Positions 26,699 through 34,826 of a stretch of DNA of 64,000 bases are shown one piece after another; position 1 is the first letter of the stretch, and every line of letters begins with the position of its first letter. A model generated the notes under the pieces. That model was not told the DNA's origin and searched no databases. It saw only the letters and a program-made list of their open reading frames with translations. Source of the stretch: Natrinema ejinorense (lineage in GTDB: Archaea > Halobacteriota > Halobacteria > Halobacteriales > Natrialbaceae); assembly GCF_002494345.1 (NCBI RefSeq), contig NZ_NXNI01000001.1:3410001-3474000 (forward strand). Direction: 5' to 3'. A program made the position numbers and the translations under genes.

Positions 26699-27763
26699 TT
26701 AGTTGAAGGTGTCGATGACCGGAATGCCGACGGTTTCGAAGTCGGTCATCGCCTCGAGTTTGTCGCTGACGTCCGCGAGGCCGATCGTCTCCGAGACGAC
26801 GGCTTCGGGCTCGAGTTTGCCGGTCGCGACCATGCGGAAGATCTCGTCGTAGCGGGTCGGGGGCATTCCCAGCGAGCCGATGAACTCGATCTCTTGCATG
26901 ACCATCGCGTCGGTCGGCAGGTGGACCATCCCCTGTTCGTCCTGGGTCGTGAGCCCGACCTGGATGTGCTGGCCGCGGGTGCCGAGGCTCAGCACGGAGT
27001 TCTGGCTGGTGGTTTCGATCCCGAGCGCGTCCATCGCGATACCGGCCCCGCCGTTCGTGATCGCTTGGACCTCGCCGGGAACGTCGTCGACCTCCTCGGC
27101 GTTGACCGTCTCGACGGCACCGAGCTCTTCGGCCTTCTCGAGTTTCTCGTCTTTCAGATCGACAGCGACGACGTTGCCCCCCAGGGCGTCGGCGATGTGG
27201 ACCGCCGAGAGGCCGACGCCCCCACAGCCGTGGATCGCCACCCAATCGCCAGCACCGATGTCGGCGCGGTGGGCCAACGCGTGAAACGACGTCATGAAGC
27301 GACAGCCGAGTCCGGCCATGTCGACCGACGAGACGCCGTCGGGGAGTTTCACGAGGTTGTGATCGGCGACGGGGACGTGGAGTTGCTCGGCGAAGGCACC
27401 CTGTACCTCCTCGATGAATCCCAGCGGCATCACGTTCTCGCAGGTGTTCGAGTGGCCCCGCCGGCACTGCGGGCAGACCCCGTCGCCGAGGTTGAACGGT
27501 ACTGCAACGTGATCGCCCTCGGCAATCCCTTCTACCTCCTCACCGACGGCGACGACGTGTCCAGCGGGCTCGTGGCCGAGAATCTGACCCGGCTGGGTCT
27601 CCAGACCGAGCCATCCCCAGTCGCCCTGCCAGCCGTGCCAGTCGCTCCGGCAGACGCCACAGGCTTCGACGTCGACGACCGCGCCGTTCGGTGTCGGATC
27701 GGGTGCGTCGACGTCGTCGATCGAGAGCGGTTCGCCGTGTTCCTCGAGAACTGCTGCGCGCAT
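26699..27763 (-). CDS. Zinc-dependent medium-chain alcohol dehydrogenase
   Basis: The protein has 354 residues from the ATG at 27763. Catalytic zinc ligands are in ACGVCRSDWHGW and LGHEPAGHV. The structural zinc motif CPQCRRGHSNTC has three cysteines plus one outside (CENV follows). The NAD-binding motif is GCGGVGLSA. A minus-strand TATA-like tatttg centred near 27787 puts the transcript start at this ATG. Substrate is unknown. The family includes NAD-dependent alcohol and threonine-type dehydrogenases. Confidence 0.85.
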   Translation of the reverse strand: MRAAVLEEHGEPLSIDDVDAPDPTPNGAVVDVEACGVCRSDWHGWQGDWGWLGLETQPGQILGHEPAGHVVAVGEEVEGIAEGDHVAVPFNLGDGVCPQCRRGHSNTCENVMPLGFIEEVQGAFAEQLHVPVADHNLVKLPDGVSSVDMAGLGCRFMTSFHALAHRADIGAGDWVAIHGCGGVGLSAVHIADALGGNVVAVDLKDEKLEKAEELGAVETVNAEEVDDVPGEVQAITNGGAGIAMDALGIETTSQNSVLSLGTRGQHIQVGLTTQDEQGMVHLPTDAMVMQEIEFIGSLGMPPTRYDEIFRMVATGKLEPEAVVSETIGLADVSDKLEAMTDFETVGIPVIDTFN

Positions 27764-27863
27764 GCGTAGGCTGACCATACCATACTACAAATAGTTCACA
27801 CGCCGTTGCAGCAGCTGACAGCGTCCGAAACGAGACGCCGCCCGCCGCCGAGTTCCTCGAGAG

Positions 27864-28898
27864 TCAGTCCAGAAACGTCATCGCATCGGCCAACTCGAGT
27901 GGGACTCGTCCTTTCCGGTAGCCTTCGACGTGGCCGTTCGGTCGGGTACGATAGACGACGGCGGGGCGGTGGCGCACGTCGGGTTGTTCGCCGCGGACGG
28001 CCGCCCAGGAGTCGTCTCGGAAACTCGAGCAGTCGACGAACAGGACGGCACCGCCGCCGTGTTCGGCCAGCTGGCCGTTGGTCTTGGTCTCGGCGGTGTC
28101 GCGGACGGCGGCGACGGGGCCGGACGCGGCGCGGTTTCCCGGGGGCTGTGGCCGCGTGACCTCGACGAGAACGTTGGTATTCTCGGTTTCGGCCCGGAAG
28201 TCCAGCGAGTGACCGGTGGTCACTTCGATCTCCGGGACGACGTCGTAGCCCGCGTCCGTGAGGATCTTCGCGGCGATGAACTCGGCCATCGCGGCGCTCA
28301 TTCGGACGCGGTCGACGTGGTCGCTGGTCCCGAGTTTGCCCGACATAACGTGGCGGTAGTCGTCCAAAACGCCGGTTGCCAGGAAGTCCTCGAAGAAACG
28401 GGTCGTTTCCCGGCGACCGGCGTCGGGAAAGCCGGCGGCGTGCTCGCGGAAGAACGACCGGGTCGACTCCCGCCCGTCTTTCGACATGAACACGGGCAGG
28501 AAGAACCACGAGAGATGTGGATAATCGGCGAGCCAGGGGTCTTCCTCGTGGAGCGTCGCCGTCAGTTCCCGCTTGGCCCACCGCGAGACGTGGTGGGGGA
28601 CCGTTTGCCACCCGAACTTGTCGGTCTTCCACAGTGCGGATGGCGTTTCGGTGTTGCCCATCCAGTAGGCGTCCGAGTCGGTGCGCGCAAAGAGGGCAAT
28701 ATCGCCGTTTTGCATCTCGAAGCGATGGGCCTGCCAGTCGCCGCCGATCTTGAACCACGGTGTGACGGCTTGTGCACCGATATTAGACTGAAGCGGCTGG
28801 AGAATATCGTGTCGTACTCGCCCGTCGCTCCAGGACTGGGGCGAGTACCGAAAGCGAAGCGGCCGTGCCACGATCCTCTCTACGAGATGGGGGTGCAT
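27864..28898 (-). CDS. DUF5784-like protein with a possible PD-(D/E)XK nuclease core
   Basis: The protein has 344 residues. I recognise it as the haloarchaeal family DUF5784, without known function. Residues about 215-265 read AAKILTDAGYDVVPEIEV, then GHSLDFRA and VLVEVTRPQPP. A helix, then an acidic strand, D, and E-x-T on the next strand is the layout of PD-(D/E)XK nucleases, with Thr in place of Lys. A VLFVDCSSF strand follows. Nuclease function is a hypothesis. Confidence 0.65.
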   Translation of the reverse strand: MHPHLVERIVARPLRFRYSPQSWSDGRVRHDILQPLQSNIGAQAVTPWFKIGGDWQAHRFEMQNGDIALFARTDSDAYWMGNTETPSALWKTDKFGWQTVPHHVSRWAKRELTATLHEEDPWLADYPHLSWFFLPVFMSKDGRESTRSFFREHAAGFPDAGRRETTRFFEDFLATGVLDDYRHVMSGKLGTSDHVDRVRMSAAMAEFIAAKILTDAGYDVVPEIEVTTGHSLDFRAETENTNVLVEVTRPQPPGNRAASGPVAAVRDTAETKTNGQLAEHGGGAVLFVDCSSFRDDSWAAVRGEQPDVRHRPAVVYRTRPNGHVEGYRKGRVPLELADAMTFLD

Positions 28899-29029
28899 AT
28901 ATCGTTCGCTGCTTGGGTCTCCGAGTTCGGCTTCGTTCGTTCAGCCGCTGATTACCGGGGGTCCACCCAGTGTGTGTGATTGACCGTTACATTAATTACC
29001 GGCACCGCCGTACCATGTCTATAGCTACC

Positions 29030-29203
29030 ATGTCAATGGGTGCCTATGACGAAGACGAACACGAGCGCCGCGAAAAACAGGCCTCGAGGGTTGACGCCGA
29101 CTTCGACGACGAGCGGACGATCTACCACGGCGAAGTCGAGTACGATTCGGGCGATTCTGCCGAGGAACTCCTGGACAAGTTCGAGCAGATCAAGTCGAAT
29201 TAA
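29030..29203 (+). CDS. DUF5786-like small acidic protein
   Basis: The protein has 57 residues and begins MSMGAYDEDEHERREKQ. It is very hydrophilic, with VEYDSGDSAEELLDKF near the end. It matches the small haloarchaeal family DUF5786, of unknown function. Two further in-frame ATGs lie within 15 bases upstream, so the exact start is uncertain. Its stop codon and that of the convergent membrane-protein gene share the same TTAA. Confidence 0.75.
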   Translation: MSMGAYDEDEHERREKQASRVDADFDDERTIYHGEVEYDSGDSAEELLDKFEQIKSN

Positions 29204-29934
29204 CGGCGATCGGCGACTTCTGACGGTTTCACTCGCCGTCCCTGAATCCCGATCGAAAGCGTCGCAACGATCAGGACCGCGGCGGCGTGGCCCCCGAGTG
29301 CGACGAGCAACACGGCGTGACCGATAACCAACGGCGCCAGGAGGAACTGTACTGCCGCGAAGCCGATATTTATCGCGTCGATACGCCGGTACTGTCGCGT
29401 CGGTCCCGGGTCGAACTGGTAGACGATCGATCGCCACAGTCCGACGACGCTCGCCCACCAGCAGGTTCCGATCCGATAGACGACGTCCCAGAGCACGAGC
29501 AACGCGAGCCCGACCGCGAGTGCCGGCGGTTCGGCTCCGAATAGTTCGATCAGCAGTGACCGTCCGGGGTCGCTTCCCCGCGGATCGATCACGAACAGGT
29601 AGGTGACGAGCGTCACGAACGCCAGCACGCCGAGGACGACGTCGATACTCGAGCCGAAGAGCAACTTCCGATAACCGTCGGGCGTGGGCAGGTCGCGGAC
29701 GGCCCGGCTGAACCGGAGCATGAGCCAGCTTCCGACCGTCGCGACGACGACGGCGACCGTTCCGGGGACGACCGCAGCCCAGAGGTCGTAGACGGCTGCG
29801 ACGACGAGGATCGCGGCCTCGAAGCCGAGGAACTGGACGCCGATCGCCGTCCGGCCCGAGACGTTCAGTCCCGGGACCGTCCCGAGGAGACTCTCGTAGA
29901 CCCACGTCTCGCCGTATTCCGGCGACTGGGTCAT
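29200..29934 (-). CDS. Haloarchaeal multi-pass membrane protein
   Basis: The protein has 244 residues with about six hydrophobic helices (for example 45-85, 100-125, 145-165, 200-235). A soluble N-terminus begins MTQSPEYGETWVYESLLGTV. I recall similar haloarchaeal proteins labelled DUF7530; no function is known. Its ATG overlaps the stop of the SDR gene by four bases, so the two are co-translated and may work together. Confidence 0.7.
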   Translation of the reverse strand: MTQSPEYGETWVYESLLGTVPGLNVSGRTAIGVQFLGFEAAILVVAAVYDLWAAVVPGTVAVVVATVGSWLMLRFSRAVRDLPTPDGYRKLLFGSSIDVVLGVLAFVTLVTYLFVIDPRGSDPGRSLLIELFGAEPPALAVGLALLVLWDVVYRIGTCWWASVVGLWRSIVYQFDPGPTRQYRRIDAINIGFAAVQFLLAPLVIGHAVLLVALGGHAAAVLIVATLSIGIQGRRVKPSEVADRR

Positions 29935-30878
29935 TCGCCGCCTCGGTCCGACGGCGTCGCCGGTTCGGCACGATCGGACTCGGAGTCGGCCTCGAGACCG
30001 AGGGCTCGCCGGACCGCCACGTCGTACGGCGTCGGCTCGATATCGACGAGGTCCTCGAGTCGATCGTCCGTGACGACGACGCGATTGCGGACCCCGTCGA
30101 TCAGCGGATAGGCGAGCCGGTTCGGGACGTCGGTGACGAGTCCGACCCAGTGTGCCGAGAGCCGCGGGCTCAGGACCGGGACGGGGAGAATGAGCGGTCG
30201 ACGGCCGGTGATGATCTCGCCGGTTTCGAGCAACATCTCCCGGTAGGTAATGACGTCGGGCCCACCGATCTCGTAGGTCTCGCCGGCCGTCTCCGGCCGC
30301 TCGAGGACCGCCAGACAGTACGTGACCACGTCCTCGATCGCGATCGGCTGGCAGTCGGTGTCGACCCACTGTGGCGTTATCATCACCGGAAGCCGCGTCG
30401 CGAGCTGGCGGACCAACCGAAAGCTCGCGCTGCCGTCGCCGATGATGATCGCGGCTCTGAGGACGGTCACGTCGGCGGTTCCCTCCCGGAGTATCGATTC
30501 GACCTCCCGGCGGGAGGCGAGATGACTCGAGAGGGAGTCGCCATCGCTGCCGAGCCCGCTCAGATAGATCACCCGCTCGAGGCCCGCGTCGCTCGCGGCC
30601 CGTTCGAAGTTCCGCGCCCCCCGCCGATCCCGCTCGGCGAAGTCCCCGCTTGCGCCCATCGCGTGGATCAGATAGTAGGCGACGTCGACGTCCGCCAGTC
30701 CGTCCTCGAAGCTCCCCGGCTCGAGGACGTCCCCTTCGACGACGGCGACGTCGTCCGGCGCCTCGTAGCTGGCGGCGTCTCTGACGAGGACCGTCACGTC
30801 GTGGGTCGTCTTCGTGTGGAGGGCCGTCACGAGTCGACCCCCCACGAATCCCGTTGCTCCCGTTACGAGTACGCGCAT
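29931..30878 (-). CDS. SDR-type NAD(P)-binding epimerase/reductase family protein
   Basis: The protein has 315 residues. It begins MRVLVTGATGFVGGRLV, a GxxGxxG Rossmann motif, and has VIYLSGLGSDGDS, VLRAAIIIGDGSA and YEIGGPDVITYREM, typical of the NmrA/NDUFA9-like atypical SDR group. The usual YxxxK pair is absent, so a classical dehydrogenase reaction is doubtful. The C-terminal 40 residues are acidic and disordered. It is translationally coupled to the membrane protein downstream. Confidence 0.8.
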   Translation of the reverse strand: MRVLVTGATGFVGGRLVTALHTKTTHDVTVLVRDAASYEAPDDVAVVEGDVLEPGSFEDGLADVDVAYYLIHAMGASGDFAERDRRGARNFERAASDAGLERVIYLSGLGSDGDSLSSHLASRREVESILREGTADVTVLRAAIIIGDGSASFRLVRQLATRLPVMITPQWVDTDCQPIAIEDVVTYCLAVLERPETAGETYEIGGPDVITYREMLLETGEIITGRRPLILPVPVLSPRLSAHWVGLVTDVPNRLAYPLIDGVRNRVVVTDDRLEDLVDIEPTPYDVAVRRALGLEADSESDRAEPATPSDRGGE

Positions 30879-30939
30879 ACTGTCCGTTCGGGTCGAACGA
30901 TCTTAACAGTCAGCCGGATCGAGGGGTCGATCGGTGCCG

Positions 30940-31926
30940 TCACTCGAGGGCGTCCCAGCCCGGCGTTTCGGGTGCGCCCCGATCCGTTTCGACGGCATCG
31001 GCGACGGTCGGCGAGGGGACGGCCCCGTCGGCTTCCCGATAGCGTCGATACCACTCGCGGATCGCCGGACCGACCCACGACTCGCGTTCGGTCGTCACGT
31101 CGTCGGCTCCCTCGAGTGCCCGTTCTTTCCCCCACTCGTAGTGATGGTCGGAGATCGCCAGCGTTCCGGGACTCGAAGCAGCGGCGATCGCGATCGTTTC
31201 GGCGCGATCCCGTCGGGTGAGCGTGCCGGTCGCGGCCCGGTCGACGATCCCTTCCAGATCGCCCGGTCGCGGATGACAGAAGAGCTTCGCGCCGATCGCC
31301 TGTGGGCCGAGCAGCAGGCCGTCGGGATCGTCGTGATCCGCCTCGAGCAGGCGGTCGCCACCGAACGCCGACTCGACGCGTTCGCATTCGGTCTCCTGCT
31401 CGAGTGCGAGGTTGTGTTCCGGATACGCGCGACACTCGTCGGGGTACAGGTCACCCTCGTGGATCCGACACTGCAACGTCGTCGGATCGAGAAAGACACA
31501 GGTCGGCAGCCACGTCGGTTCTTCGCGGCCGAACGGAGCGACGGGTTTCGGCGGCTTCCGGAGGCCCACGAAAAACGCCGGTCGATCCGCGATGGCAGCA
31601 ACGGTGTAGCCGTCGATTTCGACGCCCTCGCTCGTGTCGCGGGCGTGCCAGAACCGCGGCGTCAGCGCGTCGGCCAGTCCCGCCTCGAGGAACGCCCGCA
31701 CCTCCTCGCGGGTCAGCGGGACGAAGGTTCGGTCGTCGTCGAGCGGCTTCCGGGAAGCCCCCTGTCTCCCCTCTCGCCGGGCGAACGGATCGTGCGACCG
31801 CCGCTGGTCGGTTTCGTGGTCGTCCCGGCCGTCGGCGTCTCGAGTAGCGATCGACGCCGCGCCGTCCGCGATCAGTGACTGCCAGTCCATGCAACACCCC
31901 GCACAGCCCTCGCAGTGCACCTTCAT
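30940..31926 (-). CDS. YkgJ-type cysteine cluster protein
   Basis: The protein has 328 residues from MKVHCEGCAGCCMDW. The N-terminal C-x2-C-x2-C-C group, together with later cysteines in LPTCVFLD, LQCRIHEGDLYPDECRAYP and KLFCHP, is the YkgJ (CxxCxxCC) pattern that binds zinc or an Fe-S cluster. The molecular function of the family is not established. Preceding ATG codons add only a short basic leader. Confidence 0.8.
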   Translation of the reverse strand: MKVHCEGCAGCCMDWQSLIADGAASIATRDADGRDDHETDQRRSHDPFARREGRQGASRKPLDDDRTFVPLTREEVRAFLEAGLADALTPRFWHARDTSEGVEIDGYTVAAIADRPAFFVGLRKPPKPVAPFGREEPTWLPTCVFLDPTTLQCRIHEGDLYPDECRAYPEHNLALEQETECERVESAFGGDRLLEADHDDPDGLLLGPQAIGAKLFCHPRPGDLEGIVDRAATGTLTRRDRAETIAIAAASSPGTLAISDHHYEWGKERALEGADDVTTERESWVGPAIREWYRRYREADGAVPSPTVADAVETDRGAPETPGWDALE

Positions 31927-32047
31927 GTGCGTCCGTATGACACGATCCGACATAACCGCTGTGCGGGCACTGGCCGTCGGAGGGCCACGCGGAACGAGCC
32001 ATCACACCGGGAGAACGACTTTCACCGTCGGGCACCCACTCCCGCAT

Positions 32048-32302
32048 ATGTCGAAAGCCTCCTGTGACGGCTGTGGCCGAACGGTCACGGTTTCCGGCGG
32101 GATCGCCAACCTCTGGTCGTTCGGTACCGACGCCGGCACCGTCGGGACCGGGATCACCCTGGAACTCGAGGACGGAACCTCCCACTTGCTGTGTTACCCG
32201 TGTCTCGAGGTGGTGCCCGACTACCCGACCGCCGAAGACATCGAGCGGTTGGAGCAGGTCGACGAGGAAACCTCACGGGTTGGCACGCAGCGCACCGAGT
32301 GA
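32048..32302 (+). CDS. Small zinc-ribbon-like protein (DUF7561-like)
   Basis: The protein has 84 residues. The pairs SCDGCGRTV near the start and LLCYPCLEVVP near residue 50 form a likely four-cysteine zinc site. Between them lies a Gly/Thr-rich beta segment. It resembles small haloarchaeal proteins labelled DUF7561, of unknown function. It starts 121 bases from the divergent YkgJ-type gene. Confidence 0.7.
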   Translation: MSKASCDGCGRTVTVSGGIANLWSFGTDAGTVGTGITLELEDGTSHLLCYPCLEVVPDYPTAEDIERLEQVDEETSRVGTQRTE

Positions 32303-32385
32303 TACGGTTTGCTGTCCCGGTTTCCCGGTGGGACTGCAGGGCGGTCCCGGTTCCACCGGCACTGACGGACAGGAGACCGTATGAG

Positions 32386-32474
32386 CGGAAGGGGTGGGAT
32401 TCGAACGCCACGAGGCGAAATGCCGCCGCGGAACCGGATGGAACCACGGTGCTCTGCCGCTGAGCGACCCTTCC
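32386..32474 (-). tRNA. tRNA-like sequence, isotype unclear, possibly degenerate
   Basis: Read on the minus strand, GGAAGGG (32474 down) pairs with CCCTTCC at the other end as a 7-bp acceptor. CGCTCAGCGGCAGAGC is a good D arm and TTCGAAT a good T loop. The middle does not fit. The stem CCGTG/CGCGG encloses 14 bases with a GGTTCC-ATCC-GGTTCC partial duplication. The T stem GTGG-C-G/CCCAC carries one extra C. It may be a pseudo-tRNA, or a gene with an intron in the anticodon loop. No anticodon can be assigned. Confidence 0.5.
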
Positions 32475-32601
32475 TCGCTCGATTCGATGGCGGGGTTCGT
32501 CTTTGTAATCAGTCGACTACCTGACCGCCGACCCCGCTAGGATGTCGATACCGACCGGTAGCCGCCGGTTTCGCCCTCGATACGATCCCCTGTCTCGAGT
32601 G

Positions 32602-32662
32602 GCCGGCGACCCCACAGCCGGCTCCGTGGGTCGCCGGCACCGACTGACGGCGGTCCGTCTGA
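32602..32662. repeat. Three-copy hairpin element, copy A
   Basis: A perfect 11-bp stem (32602-32612 with 32628-32638) with a 15-base loop is followed by caccgactgacggcggtccg. Copies B (44998-45045) and C (57387-57440) have the same order: stem, 14-base loop, then (c/t)ac(c/t)gac ... gtccgt. Confidence 0.5.
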
Positions 32663-32670
32663 GACGAGGT

Positions 32671-32720
32671 CACAGCGGTACGCCGCGGAAGCCAACGGCT
32701 TCAGCCGTTGGGAGCTGACG
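32671..32720 (+). mobile_element. IS200/IS605-like right-end remnant
   Basis: The stretch cacagcggtacgccgcggaa followed by the hairpin ccaacggc-ttca-gccgttgg (32692-32711) and ggagctgacg resembles the right end of haloarchaeal IS200/IS605 (IS1341-type, TnpB-only) elements, as I remember it. In those elements this segment is also the end of the guide RNA scaffold. No tnpB or tnpA frame is nearby, so it would be a fossil or a solo end. The match is by memory. Confidence 0.45.
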
Positions 32721-32779
32721 CGGCGCCGGCGAGTTGCAGCGGGCGCGATGGTCCGCAGGGTTTAGGATGCGGCCGCGCC

Positions 32780-34651
32780 GTGAGTCGAACGGTGAATCTC
32801 GAGCGGATCTTCGAGGAGTTCCCCGCGCCGAGCTATCGCGGGACCCAACAGCAGGCCCTCCGTGACGTTCGCGACGCGTTCGCGGCCGGCAACGACGTCG
32901 TGCTCGTGCGTGCGCCGACGGGCAGTGGCAAGTCCCTGCTGGCCAGGGCCATCGCGGGCTGTGCTCGCCGCGCCGATGCGGGCGATCCCAGCGACGCGAC
33001 GGGGGCGTACTATACGACGCCGCAGGTCTCCCAGCTGGACGACGTGGCGGCCGACGACCTGCTGGCCGACCTCAACGTCATCCGGGGGAAGTCCAACTAC
33101 AGCTGTATTCTGCCCGAGGAACGCGATACGCCGGTCAATCAGGCACCCTGTGTGCGAGAGCGGGGGTACGACTGCTCGGTCAAACACCGGTGTCCGTACT
33201 TCTCCGACCGGGCGATCGCCTCGAACCGGGAGATCGCGGCGATGACGCTCGCGTACTTCATGCAGACCGCCGGCAGCGAGGTCTTCCGGAAACGCGACGT
33301 CGTGGTCGTCGACGAGGCCCACGGTCTCGCCGAGTGGGCGGAGATGTACGCGACCATTCAACTGGGACCGCGAACCGTTCCGTTCTGGAACGAGCTTCGA
33401 GTTCCGGAGATCGACGACATCGAACGCGCCGTCCGCTACGCCGAGACCCTCGCGGGAACCTGTACGCGCCGGAAAGACGAACTGCTCGCACAGGCGTCGC
33501 TGTCGCCGGGCGAGGTGCGCGAACGCGACCGTCTCCAGGAACTCATCGGCGAACTCGAGTGGTTCGTCTCCGATTACCGCGATCCACAGAGCCCGACGAC
33601 GTGGCTGGTCGATCAGTCCGAACCGCGGTCCCGCGATGCCGGCGGCACTGGCGACGACGGCGACGACGACCCCCAGGGCGGTCCGCTGACGATCAAGCCG
33701 ATGAACCCCGAGAAGTACCTCCAGCACACCGTCTGGGATCGGGGCAACAAGTTTGCCCTCCTCTCGGCGACGATCCTCAACAAGGAGGCGTTCTGCCGGC
33801 AGGTCGGGCTCGAACCCGACAGCGTCGCCTTGGTCGACGTCGATCACACCTTCCCCGTCGAGAATCGGCCGCTGTACGACGTTACGCAGGGGAAGATGAC
33901 CTACGAGGAACGCGACGAAACGACGCCGAAGATCGCCCGGACGATCGTCCGGCTGATGCAACACCACCCCGACGAGAAGGGACTGATACACGCCCACTCC
34001 TACGACATTCAGGACCGGCTGGCCGACCTCCTGACTGACTTCGGCGTCGGCGATCGGATCCGAACGCACGACCGCGACGGCCGCGACGCCGCACTCGAGG
34101 CCTGGAAGGCCGCCGACGACCCCGACGTCTTCCTCTCGGTGAAGATGGAGGAAGCCCTGGACCTCAAAGGCGACCTCTGTCGCTGGCAAGTGCTCTGTAA
34201 AGCGCCGTTTCTCAACACCGGCGATTCGCGGGTGGCCCACCGCCTCGAGGAGGGACAGTGGGCCTGGTACTACCGGACCACGCTCCGGACCGTCATGCAG
34301 GCCTGCGGGCGGGTCGTCCGCGCCCCCGACGACTACGGGGCGACGTATCTGACGGACTCGAGTCTGGTGGATTGTTTCGAGCGCGCCCGAACGGACATGC
34401 CCGACTGGTTCGCAGCACAGGTCGACCGGATGGAACGGCCGGACCTGCCGGCGTTCGAGCCCCGAGCCGCACTCGGTGCGTCCGGGACCAGTCGCCGGGC
34501 CAGTTCCGGTTCGGCGTCGCGTCAGGGCCGAGCCAGCGAGACGGGAGCCGACGATGGCCGGCGGACCGACCGTTCGTCGTCGCGATCGAGCCGGTCCGGG
34601 CGATCCTCCCGCTCGAGTCCGCTCGCGGATGTCTGGGACACGGACGGGTGA
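32780..34651 (+). CDS. XPD/DinG-type ATP-dependent DNA helicase with Fe-S cysteines
   Basis: The protein has 623 residues from the GTG at 32780; a second GTG lies four codons later. Walker A is RAPTGSGKS near residue 49, the DEAH box is VVVDEAHGLAE near 183, motif IV is near GLIHAHSYD, and motif VI is QACGRVVRAPDDYG near 520. Four cysteines between motifs I and II (NYSCILPE, APCVRERGYDCSVKHRCPYF) are placed like the [4Fe-4S] ligands of XPD/FancJ helicases. It should unwind DNA 5' to 3' in repair. The C-terminal 70 residues are Ser/Arg-rich and disordered. Confidence 0.85.
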   Translation: MSRTVNLERIFEEFPAPSYRGTQQQALRDVRDAFAAGNDVVLVRAPTGSGKSLLARAIAGCARRADAGDPSDATGAYYTTPQVSQLDDVAADDLLADLNVIRGKSNYSCILPEERDTPVNQAPCVRERGYDCSVKHRCPYFSDRAIASNREIAAMTLAYFMQTAGSEVFRKRDVVVVDEAHGLAEWAEMYATIQLGPRTVPFWNELRVPEIDDIERAVRYAETLAGTCTRRKDELLAQASLSPGEVRERDRLQELIGELEWFVSDYRDPQSPTTWLVDQSEPRSRDAGGTGDDGDDDPQGGPLTIKPMNPEKYLQHTVWDRGNKFALLSATILNKEAFCRQVGLEPDSVALVDVDHTFPVENRPLYDVTQGKMTYEERDETTPKIARTIVRLMQHHPDEKGLIHAHSYDIQDRLADLLTDFGVGDRIRTHDRDGRDAALEAWKAADDPDVFLSVKMEEALDLKGDLCRWQVLCKAPFLNTGDSRVAHRLEEGQWAWYYRTTLRTVMQACGRVVRAPDDYGATYLTDSSLVDCFERARTDMPDWFAAQVDRMERPDLPAFEPRAALGASGTSRRASSGSASRQGRASETGADDGRRTDRSSSRSSRSGRSSRSSPLADVWDTDG

Positions 34652-34663
34652 GACGGTCCGCTA

Positions 34664-34750
34664 CTAGAAGATCGCCGTCGCACCCCAGGCGACCATCGAG
34701 GACACCATGAGGAAGGCGAAGACGATAGCGATGATCTGACTTCTGTTCAT
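34664..34750 (-). CDS. 28-residue single-pass membrane microprotein
   Basis: The ATG at 34750 opens MNRSQIIAIVFAFLMVSSMV, ending WGATAIF. It has a short basic N-terminus, one hydrophobic helix and nothing else. It lies downstream of taw2 on the same strand (76 bases) and converges on the helicase. The clean membrane helix and a sensible start make it credible. Function is unknown. Confidence 0.6.
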   Translation of the reverse strand: MNRSQIIAIVFAFLMVSSMVAWGATAIF

Positions 34751-34826
34751 ACACGTCGGGAGGTGCTCCGCGAGTATCAATGCCACGACACCGTGTTCGG
34801 GACACGATCGTGTCGGGACGGGCGTA

